Origin: an uncultured Campylobacter sp.
GTDB taxonomy: Bacteria; Actinomycetota; Actinomycetes; Mycobacteriales; Mycobacteriaceae
Assembly (NCBI GenBank): GCA_943913625.1
Contig: CALTYW010000001.1
Location: 1 to 51,017 of the forward strand
Reading direction: 5' to 3'
DNA length: 51,017 nt
A program made the position numbers and the translations under genes. Positions 30,835 to 39,361 of the stretch are shown piece by piece (position 1 is the first letter of the stretch; every line of letters begins with the position of its first letter). Below the pieces are notes generated by a model, which was given only the letters and a program-made list of their open reading frames with translations, did no database searches and was not told the DNA's origin.

Positions 30835-31184
30835 ATGGCCCGTACGGCCCCTACGACCCACGGCCCCGCGCCTACGGAGAAGACGACCCCGGTGGTGGCC
30901 CGTACGACCCGGAGACGGGCTTGCGCGACTGGTACGGCTACACCGGCCCGCTTGTCGAGCAAGACCCGGAGCCGGAGCCGGTACAGATCCCGTGGTCGCT
31001 GATCCTGGAGCACTGGGCCGACATCGAGTGCGACCTGCACGAGAAATTCAATATCGACGCCGAATCGGGCATTTTGCGTCAACGCACCTGGCGGTGGCTC
31101 GAGCTGCGAATCACCGACCTGACCCGCCAGCCGTCACGACTCAAACAGGTCTGTGACGCCTACGCCCTAGAGGTGAGCCAATAA
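30723..31184 (+). CDS. Tail assembly chaperone, frameshift extension (T-like)
   Basis: The frame continues the chaperone after a -1 slip and adds about 153 residues. The first third is Gly/Pro/Tyr-rich (GPYGPYDPRPR, GGGPYDPETG), followed by a helical part (QIPWSLILEHWADIECDLHE) and a C-terminal HTH-like helix pair. It has no start codon with ribosome site of its own, which supports frameshift expression. Directly precedes the tape measure gene. Confidence 0.7.
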   Translation, partial: RTGATGAGSDDGADRDSGRSPGNSTVTGEHAEEETLLDGPYGPYDPRPRAYGEDDPGGGPYDPETGLRDWYGYTGPLVEQDPEPEPVQIPWSLILEHWADIECDLHEKFNIDAESGILRQRTWRWLELRITDLTRQPSRLKQVCDAYALEVSQ

Positions 31185-34100
31185 TGTCGATGGATCTGGG
31201 TACACTCCACGCCAAAATCACAGTCGATGCCAACGGTGTGTCGTCCACGCTGGGCAGCGTCAAGCGCGACCTGTCCGATGTCAAGCGCGACATGGAGCGC
31301 GTCGAGCGCACCAAGATGAACGTCGCCCCCACCGGGGAAGACAAAATCAAGTCCGCGTCGAAGAGCGCGCAACAGCTCGGCCAGGACATGGACAAAGCCG
31401 GCGACGCCGCCGAAAACCTGCGCGTCTCCGAGCAGCCCGCGCAGGAGCTGGAGCGCGCCGCTGGCTCCGGGCGGGGCTTGTCCGATGTGCTCTCGGGGCT
31501 GGGGAACGTCGCTCCGCTGGTTGGCCTGGCGGCTGCTGGCGCGGGTGTGGCCGGGGCGTTCCAACAGGCGCTCGAGCTGGGTAACGAGTTTACGAACCAG
31601 ATCAACACGGTGCGTGCCGTGTCGGGGGCGACCGAGGAGCAGTTGGCGGCTGTGGGGCAGCGCGCCCGCGAACTCGGCAACGACATCACCCTGTCCAACA
31701 CCTCGGCGTCCGATGCAGCGCTGGCGATGGCGGAGCTGGCTAAGGGTGGTTTCGAGGTCGACCAGGCGATGCAGGCTGCTAAGGGCACGTTGCAGCTCGC
31801 CGCTGCCGCGCAGGTGGATGCGGGTACGGCTGCGACGATCCAGGCGCAGGCGCTCAACAGCTTCGGGTTGCAGGCGGACTACGCGGCTAAGGCTGCGGAC
31901 GTGCTCGCCAACGCCGCGAACGCCTCGACTGCGGAAATGACCGACATCGCAGCCGGTTTACAGCAATCCGGCGCAGTCGCCGCACAGTTCGGCCTGTCAC
32001 TGGAGGACACTTCCGCAGCGCTGGGCATGTTCGCCAACGCCGGTATCACCGGCTCTGACGCCGGTACGCTGCTGAAAACCGCGCTACTGTCCCTGACCGA
32101 TCAGGGCAAGCCCGCGCAGCAAGCGATGGAAGAGCTGGGGCTGACCGTCTACGACGCCCAGGGCAAGTTCGTCGGCATGCACTCCCTGATGGAGCAGCTC
32201 GGGGAAGCCGCATCCCGCATGAGCGACGAGGAATATCAGGCTGCCGCCGCGACCCTGTTCGGCTCGGACGCGATGCGTCTGGCGGGTATCGCTGGTGAGC
32301 ACGGCGCGTCGGGCTACGACCAGATGCGTGAAGCCGTGGAGCGCGAGGGGGCGGCTGCTGATGTGGCTGCTGCGAAGACTCGTGGTCTGCCGGGTGCTAT
32401 CGCAGCTGTCGAGAACAGCGCCGAAGAACTCGCCTTGACGCTGTACGACCAGTTCTCCCCCGCACTAGAGAGCGGGCTGCGCCACCTCGCAGGCGGCATG
32501 GACGCCCTCGGCCCCGCAATCGCCGGCGTCGGCAACGCCATGCGCGCCGTCCCCGGCCCAGTATTCATTGCCATGCTCGCCGGCGTCGCCACCCGCATGC
32601 TCGACCTCAACACGAAGATGACGAGCGGGGTCGGGTCGATCAACCGCTACGCCAACACGGTGCGCACCCAGCTCACCTCCGCGTGGGCCACGGCCCGTAC
32701 CTCCGGCCAGCAGGCATCCGCCCAGCTTCGTGAGCGTCGCGCACAGCTCGCGCAGACCGCAGCAGCCGAACGCGCATTCGCCAACACCACCAAGAGCGCC
32801 CACATGTCCGCTATCGCGACGTCGCGGGCAATGGAGCTGGAGTGGAAGACCCGCATGCTCGGCATGCAGACCGCAGCAACCACGTTCGCGGGCACCACTC
32901 GCGGTGTGATGGTGGCCGGTTTCAACGGCATCAAGACTGCCGCGTCTGGGCTTATGGGGCTGCTCGGTGGGCCGTGGGGGTTGGCGCTTACCGCTGCTGC
33001 CGGTGTGGTCAGCGTGCTCGCCAGCAAGCACATGGAGGCTAAGGCTGCGGAGGAAGAGCACCAGGCGCAGCAAGCCCAACTCAAAGACAGCCTGGATCAG
33101 ACCACCGGCGCGATCACCGCCCAGACCAACGAACTACAAAAGAAGCGCGCTGAGGAAAACGATTGGATCGACACCGCAAATCAGCTCGGCGTGTCCTCCG
33201 ATACCGTTGTGGCCGCTATGAACGGCAACGCAGGTGCCATGCGTGAGGTCGAAAACGCCACCAAAGCTTCTACCCGCGCTGCTATCGAGGGTTCCGACAC
33301 CTGGAAGAAGAAAGCTGATCTGTACGCCGAATCCGGCGTGTCGCTCGACCTGCTGACCGACGCCGTCCACGGCAACGCAGACGCACAAAAGCAGCTGTCC
33401 GACATCATGGGCGGCGAGGGCGAACTCAACTTCTGGTCGAAGAAAGTCGAGGACGCCACCGCAAAGGCCCGTGACCTCAAAGACGGCGTCAACGGCGCAG
33501 CAGGCGAAGTAGAAGAGCTACAGGGCAAACTCCGCGCCGACCAGATCGCTGGCATCGATAAAGTGATTGGACAGACCCGCGACGCGTTCGCGCAGCTGGG
33601 TGATTCGATCACCGGCATTCCCGACGAGAAGACCATCGAGGTCTCGTCGATGGCCCCTGACGTCAAAAAGCAGTTCGAAGACCTGAACGCCACTGTCGAG
33701 CGCGGCGCGGATGGCCAGGTTCGAGTTACTTTTGACGATGGGCTCAACGTCATGGCCATGCTCGATCAAATCGGCGCGAGGGCTAAGGCGGGAATCGACG
33801 GTCGCGTCGATCTCTCCGACAACACCCCCGAGGTGCAAGAGCGACTCATTCAGCTCGGCATAGCGACCCGTGACCCAATCACTGGGCAACTCATGATGAC
33901 CGACAACTTGGCTGAAGTCATGGGCAAGCAAGAAGAACTCGGCGCCATCACTCGCGACCCCATCACTCAAGAGTTCACCGTTGTCGACAACGTCGAGCTG
34001 GTGAAGTCGGCGCTGCGTGACCTCAAGCAGGACATTTACGACATTCCACCTGGTGAAGTCCGCATCATGGACGACACCCCGAAGAACCGTGCCAACGTGC

Positions 34101-36661
34101 GCCAGCTCGGTATCGAGGTCGCGGAGCTACCCGGTGGTCACATCGCGATCACCGATACCTCACCGGAGAACCTGCTCAATCTCGCGACTCTCGGAACGCA
34201 AACGCAGAACCTCCCTCCGGGGCACGTCGGCATCACCGACACCACGCCAGAGAACCTTGCGCACCTCGCTGATCTGGGCGTCAAGACAACGACGCTGCCG
34301 AACGGCAAGGTGGTGGTCTCCGACAACGCCGATACGACCGCCAACCACATCAAGACCGTGCTGGCACCGCAGGCGATCAACACGTTCTCCGACCACACGG
34401 TCAACATCGTCCGCCGCATCACCGACATCTTCACCCGTGGCGACGCCAACGGCGGCGTGTACGACGGGGCGCAGCGCGCCCAAGCGTTCGCGGACGGCGG
34501 CACGACTCGAGCACTCGATCAGGCCATGTCCGGCCCCCGCAAGGAACCGGCGCACGTCGCCACGATCACCCCGCCCGGCACCTACCGCGTCCACGGCGAA
34601 TCCGAGACCGGGGGCGAAGCCTACATCCCCCTCGCAGCGTCGAAGCGTGACCGCTCCACCCGCATCCTGAACCACGTCGCCACCAGCTTTGGCTACAACC
34701 TCGTCACCAACGACGGGCGCGCTGTCGCACTTGCGGACGGCGCGGTGCTGCCGGGTGCTGCCGTGGAGAAGAAGCTGAAGTACATGGACAACACCCCCTA
34801 CATTTTCGGCGGGTGGACGCGTGCCGGCGTCGACTGCTCGGGCGCTGTCTCCCTCGGCGTGAACACAGCTTTGGGTCTGGACGAGTGGGACTCGCGTACC
34901 GCCACCGCTGGTGAGGGCGCGTGGCTGACGCAGAAAAACTTCCAGCGCGGCAAAGGCCAATCCGGCGACATCCGCGTCGCGTTCTACAATGGCGGGCCAG
35001 GTGGCGGCCACACGGCCATGCAGCTCGACAACGGCACGTTCATCGAGTCCGGCGGCAACACCGGGGGTGGCTTCACGATCAACCGTGGCGCAGGCCCACT
35101 CGAGGGCAGGGGCTTCACCGACTGGTACTTCCTGCCCGGTGCCCGCCCACTCAAGCCGGGGGAGGGGCTGGACTACTTCGACGCGCTCGACGGCGCGGCC
35201 GGCACCCGCACTGCCCGCGCCGCAAGGGGAAGCGACCTCGACGGCGTGAGCACCACCGAGCAGAAGCGCGAACTCAACGGCGGCGCAGGCCCGTTGATTC
35301 GTGACGGCTCCGTCCTGGAGCTGGTTGCCGCGCTCTACTCGTACCAGACTGGCCACCCGATGGACGACGACATTGTCTCCTGGGGCCAGGCCATCGGCCT
35401 GTACTCCGAGCTGTCCGAGAAGTCGGAGAAGAAAGCCGCCAAGGAAGCTGACAAGCTCACCAAGTCCATCGAGAAGAAGTCTGAGCAGCTCGACAAAAAG
35501 CGCGAAGCCCTCCCCACCGCCGAGGAAGACCTGCGCATTGCGAAGATGAAGCGCGACGAGGTCTACGGCAAAAAGGACAAGAACGGCAAGACCACCGCCA
35601 CCGAATCGCAAAAGGCCGCTGCCGATCAGCGCGTGGTCAAAGCCGAGCAAAAGGTCGAGAAGCTCAAGGAAGAAATCGCCAAGCTCGAAAAAGAAATGGC
35701 CGAGCAGGAAGCCGCACTCGCGGAGCTTGATTCCGACGTGCTGACCCCGGTCAACGAGATGGAAAAGGCCTCCGGCACCTCGGGCAACAAGTACGCCGAC
35801 GAAATCATCAAGGAGGGCCGCAAACGCGGTATCACTGACCGTGGCATCAAGATCGCGCTCGCCACTGCGCTGGTGGAGTCGAACATGAAGATGTACGCGA
35901 ACCCGGCGGATCCGCCGTCGATGAAAATGCCGCATGACGCGGTCGGCTCCGACCACGATTCCGTGGGCCTGTTCCAGCAGCGGGCGAACGGCGCGTGGGG
36001 CACCACCGCCGACCGCATGGATCCAGCCAAGAGCGCGGGCATGTTCTACGACCAGCTGGTCAAGGCGGACTACAACACCGGCGACGCCGGCGCGCACGCC
36101 CAACGTGTGCAGCGCTCGGCGTTTCCTGGACGCTACGCGCAGCGCATGGACGAAGCCCAAGGCTTCCTCGACAAGTACAACTCGAGCGCTAAGGCGAAGA
36201 TCACCCCGATGGCTGACGGCGGCATCCTCGGGAATGCGCGCCAGGCGTCGATCAACGAGGGGTCGGCGGTGCTGTGGGCGGAAGCCGGGCCGGAAGCCTA
36301 CATCCCCCTGTCTTCCGATAAGCGGGCACGCTCCATCGAGATTTGGAAAGAGACCGGCAAACGCCTGGGCGTCGACGTCATGAGCATGTTCAACCTGATC
36401 GGCTCCGGCCTGCCCGGACTGGTGGAGGGCAAGCTCGACTTCGACACCGGGGGCAGCACCTCGATCCACCGCCTGGGCATCAACGAGGAAGCGGCGTCGT
36501 ACCGGGCGAAGCGTCACGCCCAGCGCGAGGTCACCAACGCCGTGGGCGCAGTCTTCAACGGCCCGGTGCAAATCAACGACCCGAAGCAGTACCTCCAGCG
36601 CCAGATGGACACCGCCCAGAAGCAGCTAGGTAATGCCATGAGGAGCGTGATGCTGAAATGA
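31184..36661 (+). CDS. Tape measure protein with NlpC/P60 and SLT domains
   Basis: 1825 residues, sets tail length and travels to the cell at injection. Order: coiled N-terminus; TP901-type tape domain (about 130-430); hydrophobic segments near 110-130 and 595-615; seven tandem 28-residue repeats from about 873 to 1060; an NlpC/P60 peptidase (Cys1218 in GVDCSGAV, His1276 in GGHTAMQL); a Lys/Glu coiled coil (about 1410-1525); a lytic-transglycosylase-like domain with probable catalytic Glu1565 (ALVESN) and SVGLFQQR; then a Gly-rich AYIPLS tail. Start ATG 31184 overlaps the chaperone stop. Confidence 0.93.
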   Translation: MSMDLGTLHAKITVDANGVSSTLGSVKRDLSDVKRDMERVERTKMNVAPTGEDKIKSASKSAQQLGQDMDKAGDAAENLRVSEQPAQELERAAGSGRGLSDVLSGLGNVAPLVGLAAAGAGVAGAFQQALELGNEFTNQINTVRAVSGATEEQLAAVGQRARELGNDITLSNTSASDAALAMAELAKGGFEVDQAMQAAKGTLQLAAAAQVDAGTAATIQAQALNSFGLQADYAAKAADVLANAANASTAEMTDIAAGLQQSGAVAAQFGLSLEDTSAALGMFANAGITGSDAGTLLKTALLSLTDQGKPAQQAMEELGLTVYDAQGKFVGMHSLMEQLGEAASRMSDEEYQAAAATLFGSDAMRLAGIAGEHGASGYDQMREAVEREGAAADVAAAKTRGLPGAIAAVENSAEELALTLYDQFSPALESGLRHLAGGMDALGPAIAGVGNAMRAVPGPVFIAMLAGVATRMLDLNTKMTSGVGSINRYANTVRTQLTSAWATARTSGQQASAQLRERRAQLAQTAAAERAFANTTKSAHMSAIATSRAMELEWKTRMLGMQTAATTFAGTTRGVMVAGFNGIKTAASGLMGLLGGPWGLALTAAAGVVSVLASKHMEAKAAEEEHQAQQAQLKDSLDQTTGAITAQTNELQKKRAEENDWIDTANQLGVSSDTVVAAMNGNAGAMREVENATKASTRAAIEGSDTWKKKADLYAESGVSLDLLTDAVHGNADAQKQLSDIMGGEGELNFWSKKVEDATAKARDLKDGVNGAAGEVEELQGKLRADQIAGIDKVIGQTRDAFAQLGDSITGIPDEKTIEVSSMAPDVKKQFEDLNATVERGADGQVRVTFDDGLNVMAMLDQIGARAKAGIDGRVDLSDNTPEVQERLIQLGIATRDPITGQLMMTDNLAEVMGKQEELGAITRDPITQEFTVVDNVELVKSALRDLKQDIYDIPPGEVRIMDDTPKNRANVRQLGIEVAELPGGHIAITDTSPENLLNLATLGTQTQNLPPGHVGITDTTPENLAHLADLGVKTTTLPNGKVVVSDNADTTANHIKTVLAPQAINTFSDHTVNIVRRITDIFTRGDANGGVYDGAQRAQAFADGGTTRALDQAMSGPRKEPAHVATITPPGTYRVHGESETGGEAYIPLAASKRDRSTRILNHVATSFGYNLVTNDGRAVALADGAVLPGAAVEKKLKYMDNTPYIFGGWTRAGVDCSGAVSLGVNTALGLDEWDSRTATAGEGAWLTQKNFQRGKGQSGDIRVAFYNGGPGGGHTAMQLDNGTFIESGGNTGGGFTINRGAGPLEGRGFTDWYFLPGARPLKPGEGLDYFDALDGAAGTRTARAARGSDLDGVSTTEQKRELNGGAGPLIRDGSVLELVAALYSYQTGHPMDDDIVSWGQAIGLYSELSEKSEKKAAKEADKLTKSIEKKSEQLDKKREALPTAEEDLRIAKMKRDEVYGKKDKNGKTTATESQKAAADQRVVKAEQKVEKLKEEIAKLEKEMAEQEAALAELDSDVLTPVNEMEKASGTSGNKYADEIIKEGRKRGITDRGIKIALATALVESNMKMYANPADPPSMKMPHDAVGSDHDSVGLFQQRANGAWGTTADRMDPAKSAGMFYDQLVKADYNTGDAGAHAQRVQRSAFPGRYAQRMDEAQGFLDKYNSSAKAKITPMADGGILGNARQASINEGSAVLWAEAGPEAYIPLSSDKRARSIEIWKETGKRLGVDVMSMFNLIGSGLPGLVEGKLDFDTGGSTSIHRLGINEEAASYRAKRHAQREVTNAVGAVFNGPVQINDPKQYLQRQMDTAQKQLGNAMRSVMLK

Positions 36662-37722
36662 GCCTGATGCGCACAGACGTGGCGTGGCGTCGTCGTGACG
36701 AGTACCAGCGCCGCGATTTTCTGCGGTTCTTCCTAGTCGGCGCTGACCGGAAAACCCGCTGGGCGTTCGGCGCGCCCGATTCCCCGGTGCGCCTGGCGGA
36801 AATCCCCACCGGGTTGCAGGGCGCGGACTTCGAGCACGACTACCAGGAATTCGTCGGCATGGACGGCGGCCTGTACCGGGGCACGACGGATAAGCGGGGC
36901 ACGATCACGTTGAAGCTGTGGGTGGCTGACCCCCGCTCGAGCGCGTGGGCACGCCGGCAACACACCTTGTGGCGCGAGTCGTTGGGTAGGGGCAAGGCAC
37001 CGGCCCGCCTGTACGTCGTGTCGAAAGAGTCCGGCTACTGGTGGATCGACGTGCGCCCGGAGACCATCGCGGAGGTCGACTACATGGCCGAAGCCTCCCT
37101 GCCCGGTGCGATTGGGGAGACCGGCGAGATTGTCACGTTCACCACGGATCGCAGCTTCTGGACCAGGTTTGACGAGGTGCGCGAATTCACCCCGAAGACC
37201 GGGTTCACCGCCGAGATGCGCAACCTCGGCGACCAGGAAGCGTGGCTGCGGTGGGCGATCACCGGCACCCACTCCGGCGTCGAGGTTGGCATCGGGGACG
37301 ATGTGCACTTCCTCCCCGACCCGCGCACCATCCCGAGCTTGCAGGCGTTCAGCGAGAACGAGCTACTCAACACCCCACTCATGGCGGGAATGATGGCGAA
37401 GCTCGGCATCGCTTCGAAAGAAGACCTGCTCAACGACCCGCAAATGCTCGAAATCCTGCGCAAACAGAACGAGCACATCCCCGCGATGAACTACGACGTC
37501 GGCGGCTACCTCATCGACACGGATGAAGCGTGGCCGTCGCTGCAATCCACCTACGGCGAAGACCTCCAGCCGATCTTCCCCCGCAAGTACTGGACGAAGC
37601 CCTTGCCGCCGCGTGACATGTCCAGGGGCCGCGCCACGAAACTCACCGTCCGCCCGTACAACCCCGGCCCCGACTTCAAAGTCGAGGTCGCCTACACCCC
37701 GAGGACGGAGCAAGCATGGTAG
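36658..37722 (+). CDS. Distal tail protein (Dit-like)
   Basis: 354 residues, ATG 36658 overlapping the tape measure stop. The N-terminal half (AEIPTGLQGADFEHDYQE, TDKRGTITLKLWV) matches distal tail proteins; the C-terminal half is extra and specific. Links the tail tube to the baseplate hub. Confidence 0.78.
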   Translation: MSLMRTDVAWRRRDEYQRRDFLRFFLVGADRKTRWAFGAPDSPVRLAEIPTGLQGADFEHDYQEFVGMDGGLYRGTTDKRGTITLKLWVADPRSSAWARRQHTLWRESLGRGKAPARLYVVSKESGYWWIDVRPETIAEVDYMAEASLPGAIGETGEIVTFTTDRSFWTRFDEVREFTPKTGFTAEMRNLGDQEAWLRWAITGTHSGVEVGIGDDVHFLPDPRTIPSLQAFSENELLNTPLMAGMMAKLGIASKEDLLNDPQMLEILRKQNEHIPAMNYDVGGYLIDTDEAWPSLQSTYGEDLQPIFPRKYWTKPLPPRDMSRGRATKLTVRPYNPGPDFKVEVAYTPRTEQAW

Positions 37723-39311
37723 AACGCTTGGGCACCAACCCCCTGAACATCAGGGTGCACAACAACGACTACACCCAATCCCGCACACTCGGCCACTACA
37801 TCTCGGCCAGCTTCTCGGAGGAATTCGGCTTCAACGCCGGCACCGGCGAAATCACCGTCGAAGCCAACCACCCCTTGGCGAAACGGCTCATGCAGGCCGA
37901 CGTCGACGTTGTACCCGTCACCGCCGAGTACAACGGCTGGCTGTGGACGGGCCGGGTGCAGTCGTACGTGGCCGCAGGCGCGCCGGGCCGCGAAACGCTC
38001 ACCTGTGAGCTGGTGTCCGACGAAATACAGCTCGCGAGCGTGCTCGCTTTCTCGTCCCCGAATAAGTCGCTGTCGCTGCAAGGCAAGCGCGACGCGGCGC
38101 GTGGCCCGCTGCTCCAGGTGGTGCACCACTACCTCTCGCGCAACCTCGCGAGGGCTGACCTGCCCGTGTACCTGTTCATGCCGCCGCCGAAGAGAAACGA
38201 CACGTCCCCGAAGATCGACGCGTCGGCACGCATGACCTACCTCGATGATCTGCTGCGCGACCAGCTCGACAAGCACGAATACAACCTGACCGCCCGCATG
38301 TGGTGGCCGGGCATGAAATTCCCATACGGGAAGATGGTGCCGTTCAACATCGAGGGCCAGGACGAACTCGGTAGCGTGAAGCAAACGCTTGTCCCCTCCG
38401 AGGACATCACCACCCAGGCGCTCGGGGACATCAGCACGAACTTCGTGCGTCTGCGCAGGGGTGAAGCTGACAACGCGCTCGCGGAGGGGTTGCCGGGCCT
38501 GTACAAGCCGACCACACCGGGCCTTATGGTGTGGGTCGAGCCTGTGCGCAAGCGCGAGCATGTGCGCTTCTCCACCGCGTCCGGCGAGGTCGAGCAGATC
38601 ACCCTGTCCGGCAAAGCCGGTGGGCCGGTGCGCGCCGTGGTCGGCGGGAAGTCCGACGACTGGGTCAACGAGACGATCAACCTCGGCATTGATTTCGCGG
38701 TGCAAGGCATCATCACGGCAGCGTCTGGCGCGGCGACTGGCGCGCTCACGGGTACGGCTATCGGTGCGGTGGCTGGCCCGGTGGGTATGGCTGTCGGCGC
38801 GATGGCCGGCGGCGTCATCGGGTCGCTGGCGAAGAATGCGATGGAGGACACGGTCTTCGCGTTCACGGATCGCGTCGATGTGAACCGGCGCGCCGCCGAG
38901 GGGCCGTTCCACCTCCGCGAAAGCTTCACCAGCTCGAGCGCGGGCGTGTTCACCTACGACACCTCCGCACTCGCGGAGCGCGCCCTGATCGACGCCGAGG
39001 GCGGACAAGCCATCGAATTCACGATGGTGGACGGCCAGTCGAAGATCCTCGGGGAGGACAGGCGCGCCGAGAACGGCAAGGTGATCTACGGCTACAAGGT
39101 GGGCGACCGAGTGCAGCTCCACGAGCACCTCTCGGGCCGCAGCGTGACCGACATTGTCACCGGGGTGGAGGTCAAAGACGAGGTTGGTGCGCGCCTGCGG
39201 GTCACCCCGAGGGTCGGCAAGCAGCGCAACACGTCGAACCCGTTCGTGGACATGGTCGAGGGCATGAACAAAGCCTTTGGCACGCTGCGCGACCTCGGAT
39301 TGGCCACGTAG
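37716..39311 (+). CDS. Baseplate hub / minor tail protein
   Basis: 531 residues. The first ~200 residues (WLWTGRVQSYVAAGAPGRET, LQVVHHYLSRNLAR) resemble the Gp37/tail-hub family of Gram-positive siphophages. A Gly/Ala-rich segment at about 325-370 (AASGAATGALTGTAIGAVAG) looks like a glycine zipper that could enter the membrane. The C-terminus is beta-rich. Function by position. Confidence 0.78.
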   Translation: MVERLGTNPLNIRVHNNDYTQSRTLGHYISASFSEEFGFNAGTGEITVEANHPLAKRLMQADVDVVPVTAEYNGWLWTGRVQSYVAAGAPGRETLTCELVSDEIQLASVLAFSSPNKSLSLQGKRDAARGPLLQVVHHYLSRNLARADLPVYLFMPPPKRNDTSPKIDASARMTYLDDLLRDQLDKHEYNLTARMWWPGMKFPYGKMVPFNIEGQDELGSVKQTLVPSEDITTQALGDISTNFVRLRRGEADNALAEGLPGLYKPTTPGLMVWVEPVRKREHVRFSTASGEVEQITLSGKAGGPVRAVVGGKSDDWVNETINLGIDFAVQGIITAASGAATGALTGTAIGAVAGPVGMAVGAMAGGVIGSLAKNAMEDTVFAFTDRVDVNRRAAEGPFHLRESFTSSSAGVFTYDTSALAERALIDAEGGQAIEFTMVDGQSKILGEDRRAENGKVIYGYKVGDRVQLHEHLSGRSVTDIVTGVEVKDEVGARLRVTPRVGKQRNTSNPFVDMVEGMNKAFGTLRDLGLAT

Positions 39312-39361
39312 GACAACGGGCCGCTTGCGGGACTCTCCCCAGTCGAAAGGGGAGATGCCCA

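Noticed and set aside
34160..36571. An 803-residue open frame on the minus strand
   Set aside because: It lies fully antisense to the tape measure gene and mirrors its GC-rich codons. No ribosome site or family pattern. The same applies to the long minus frames at 37692-39362 and 39092-40501.
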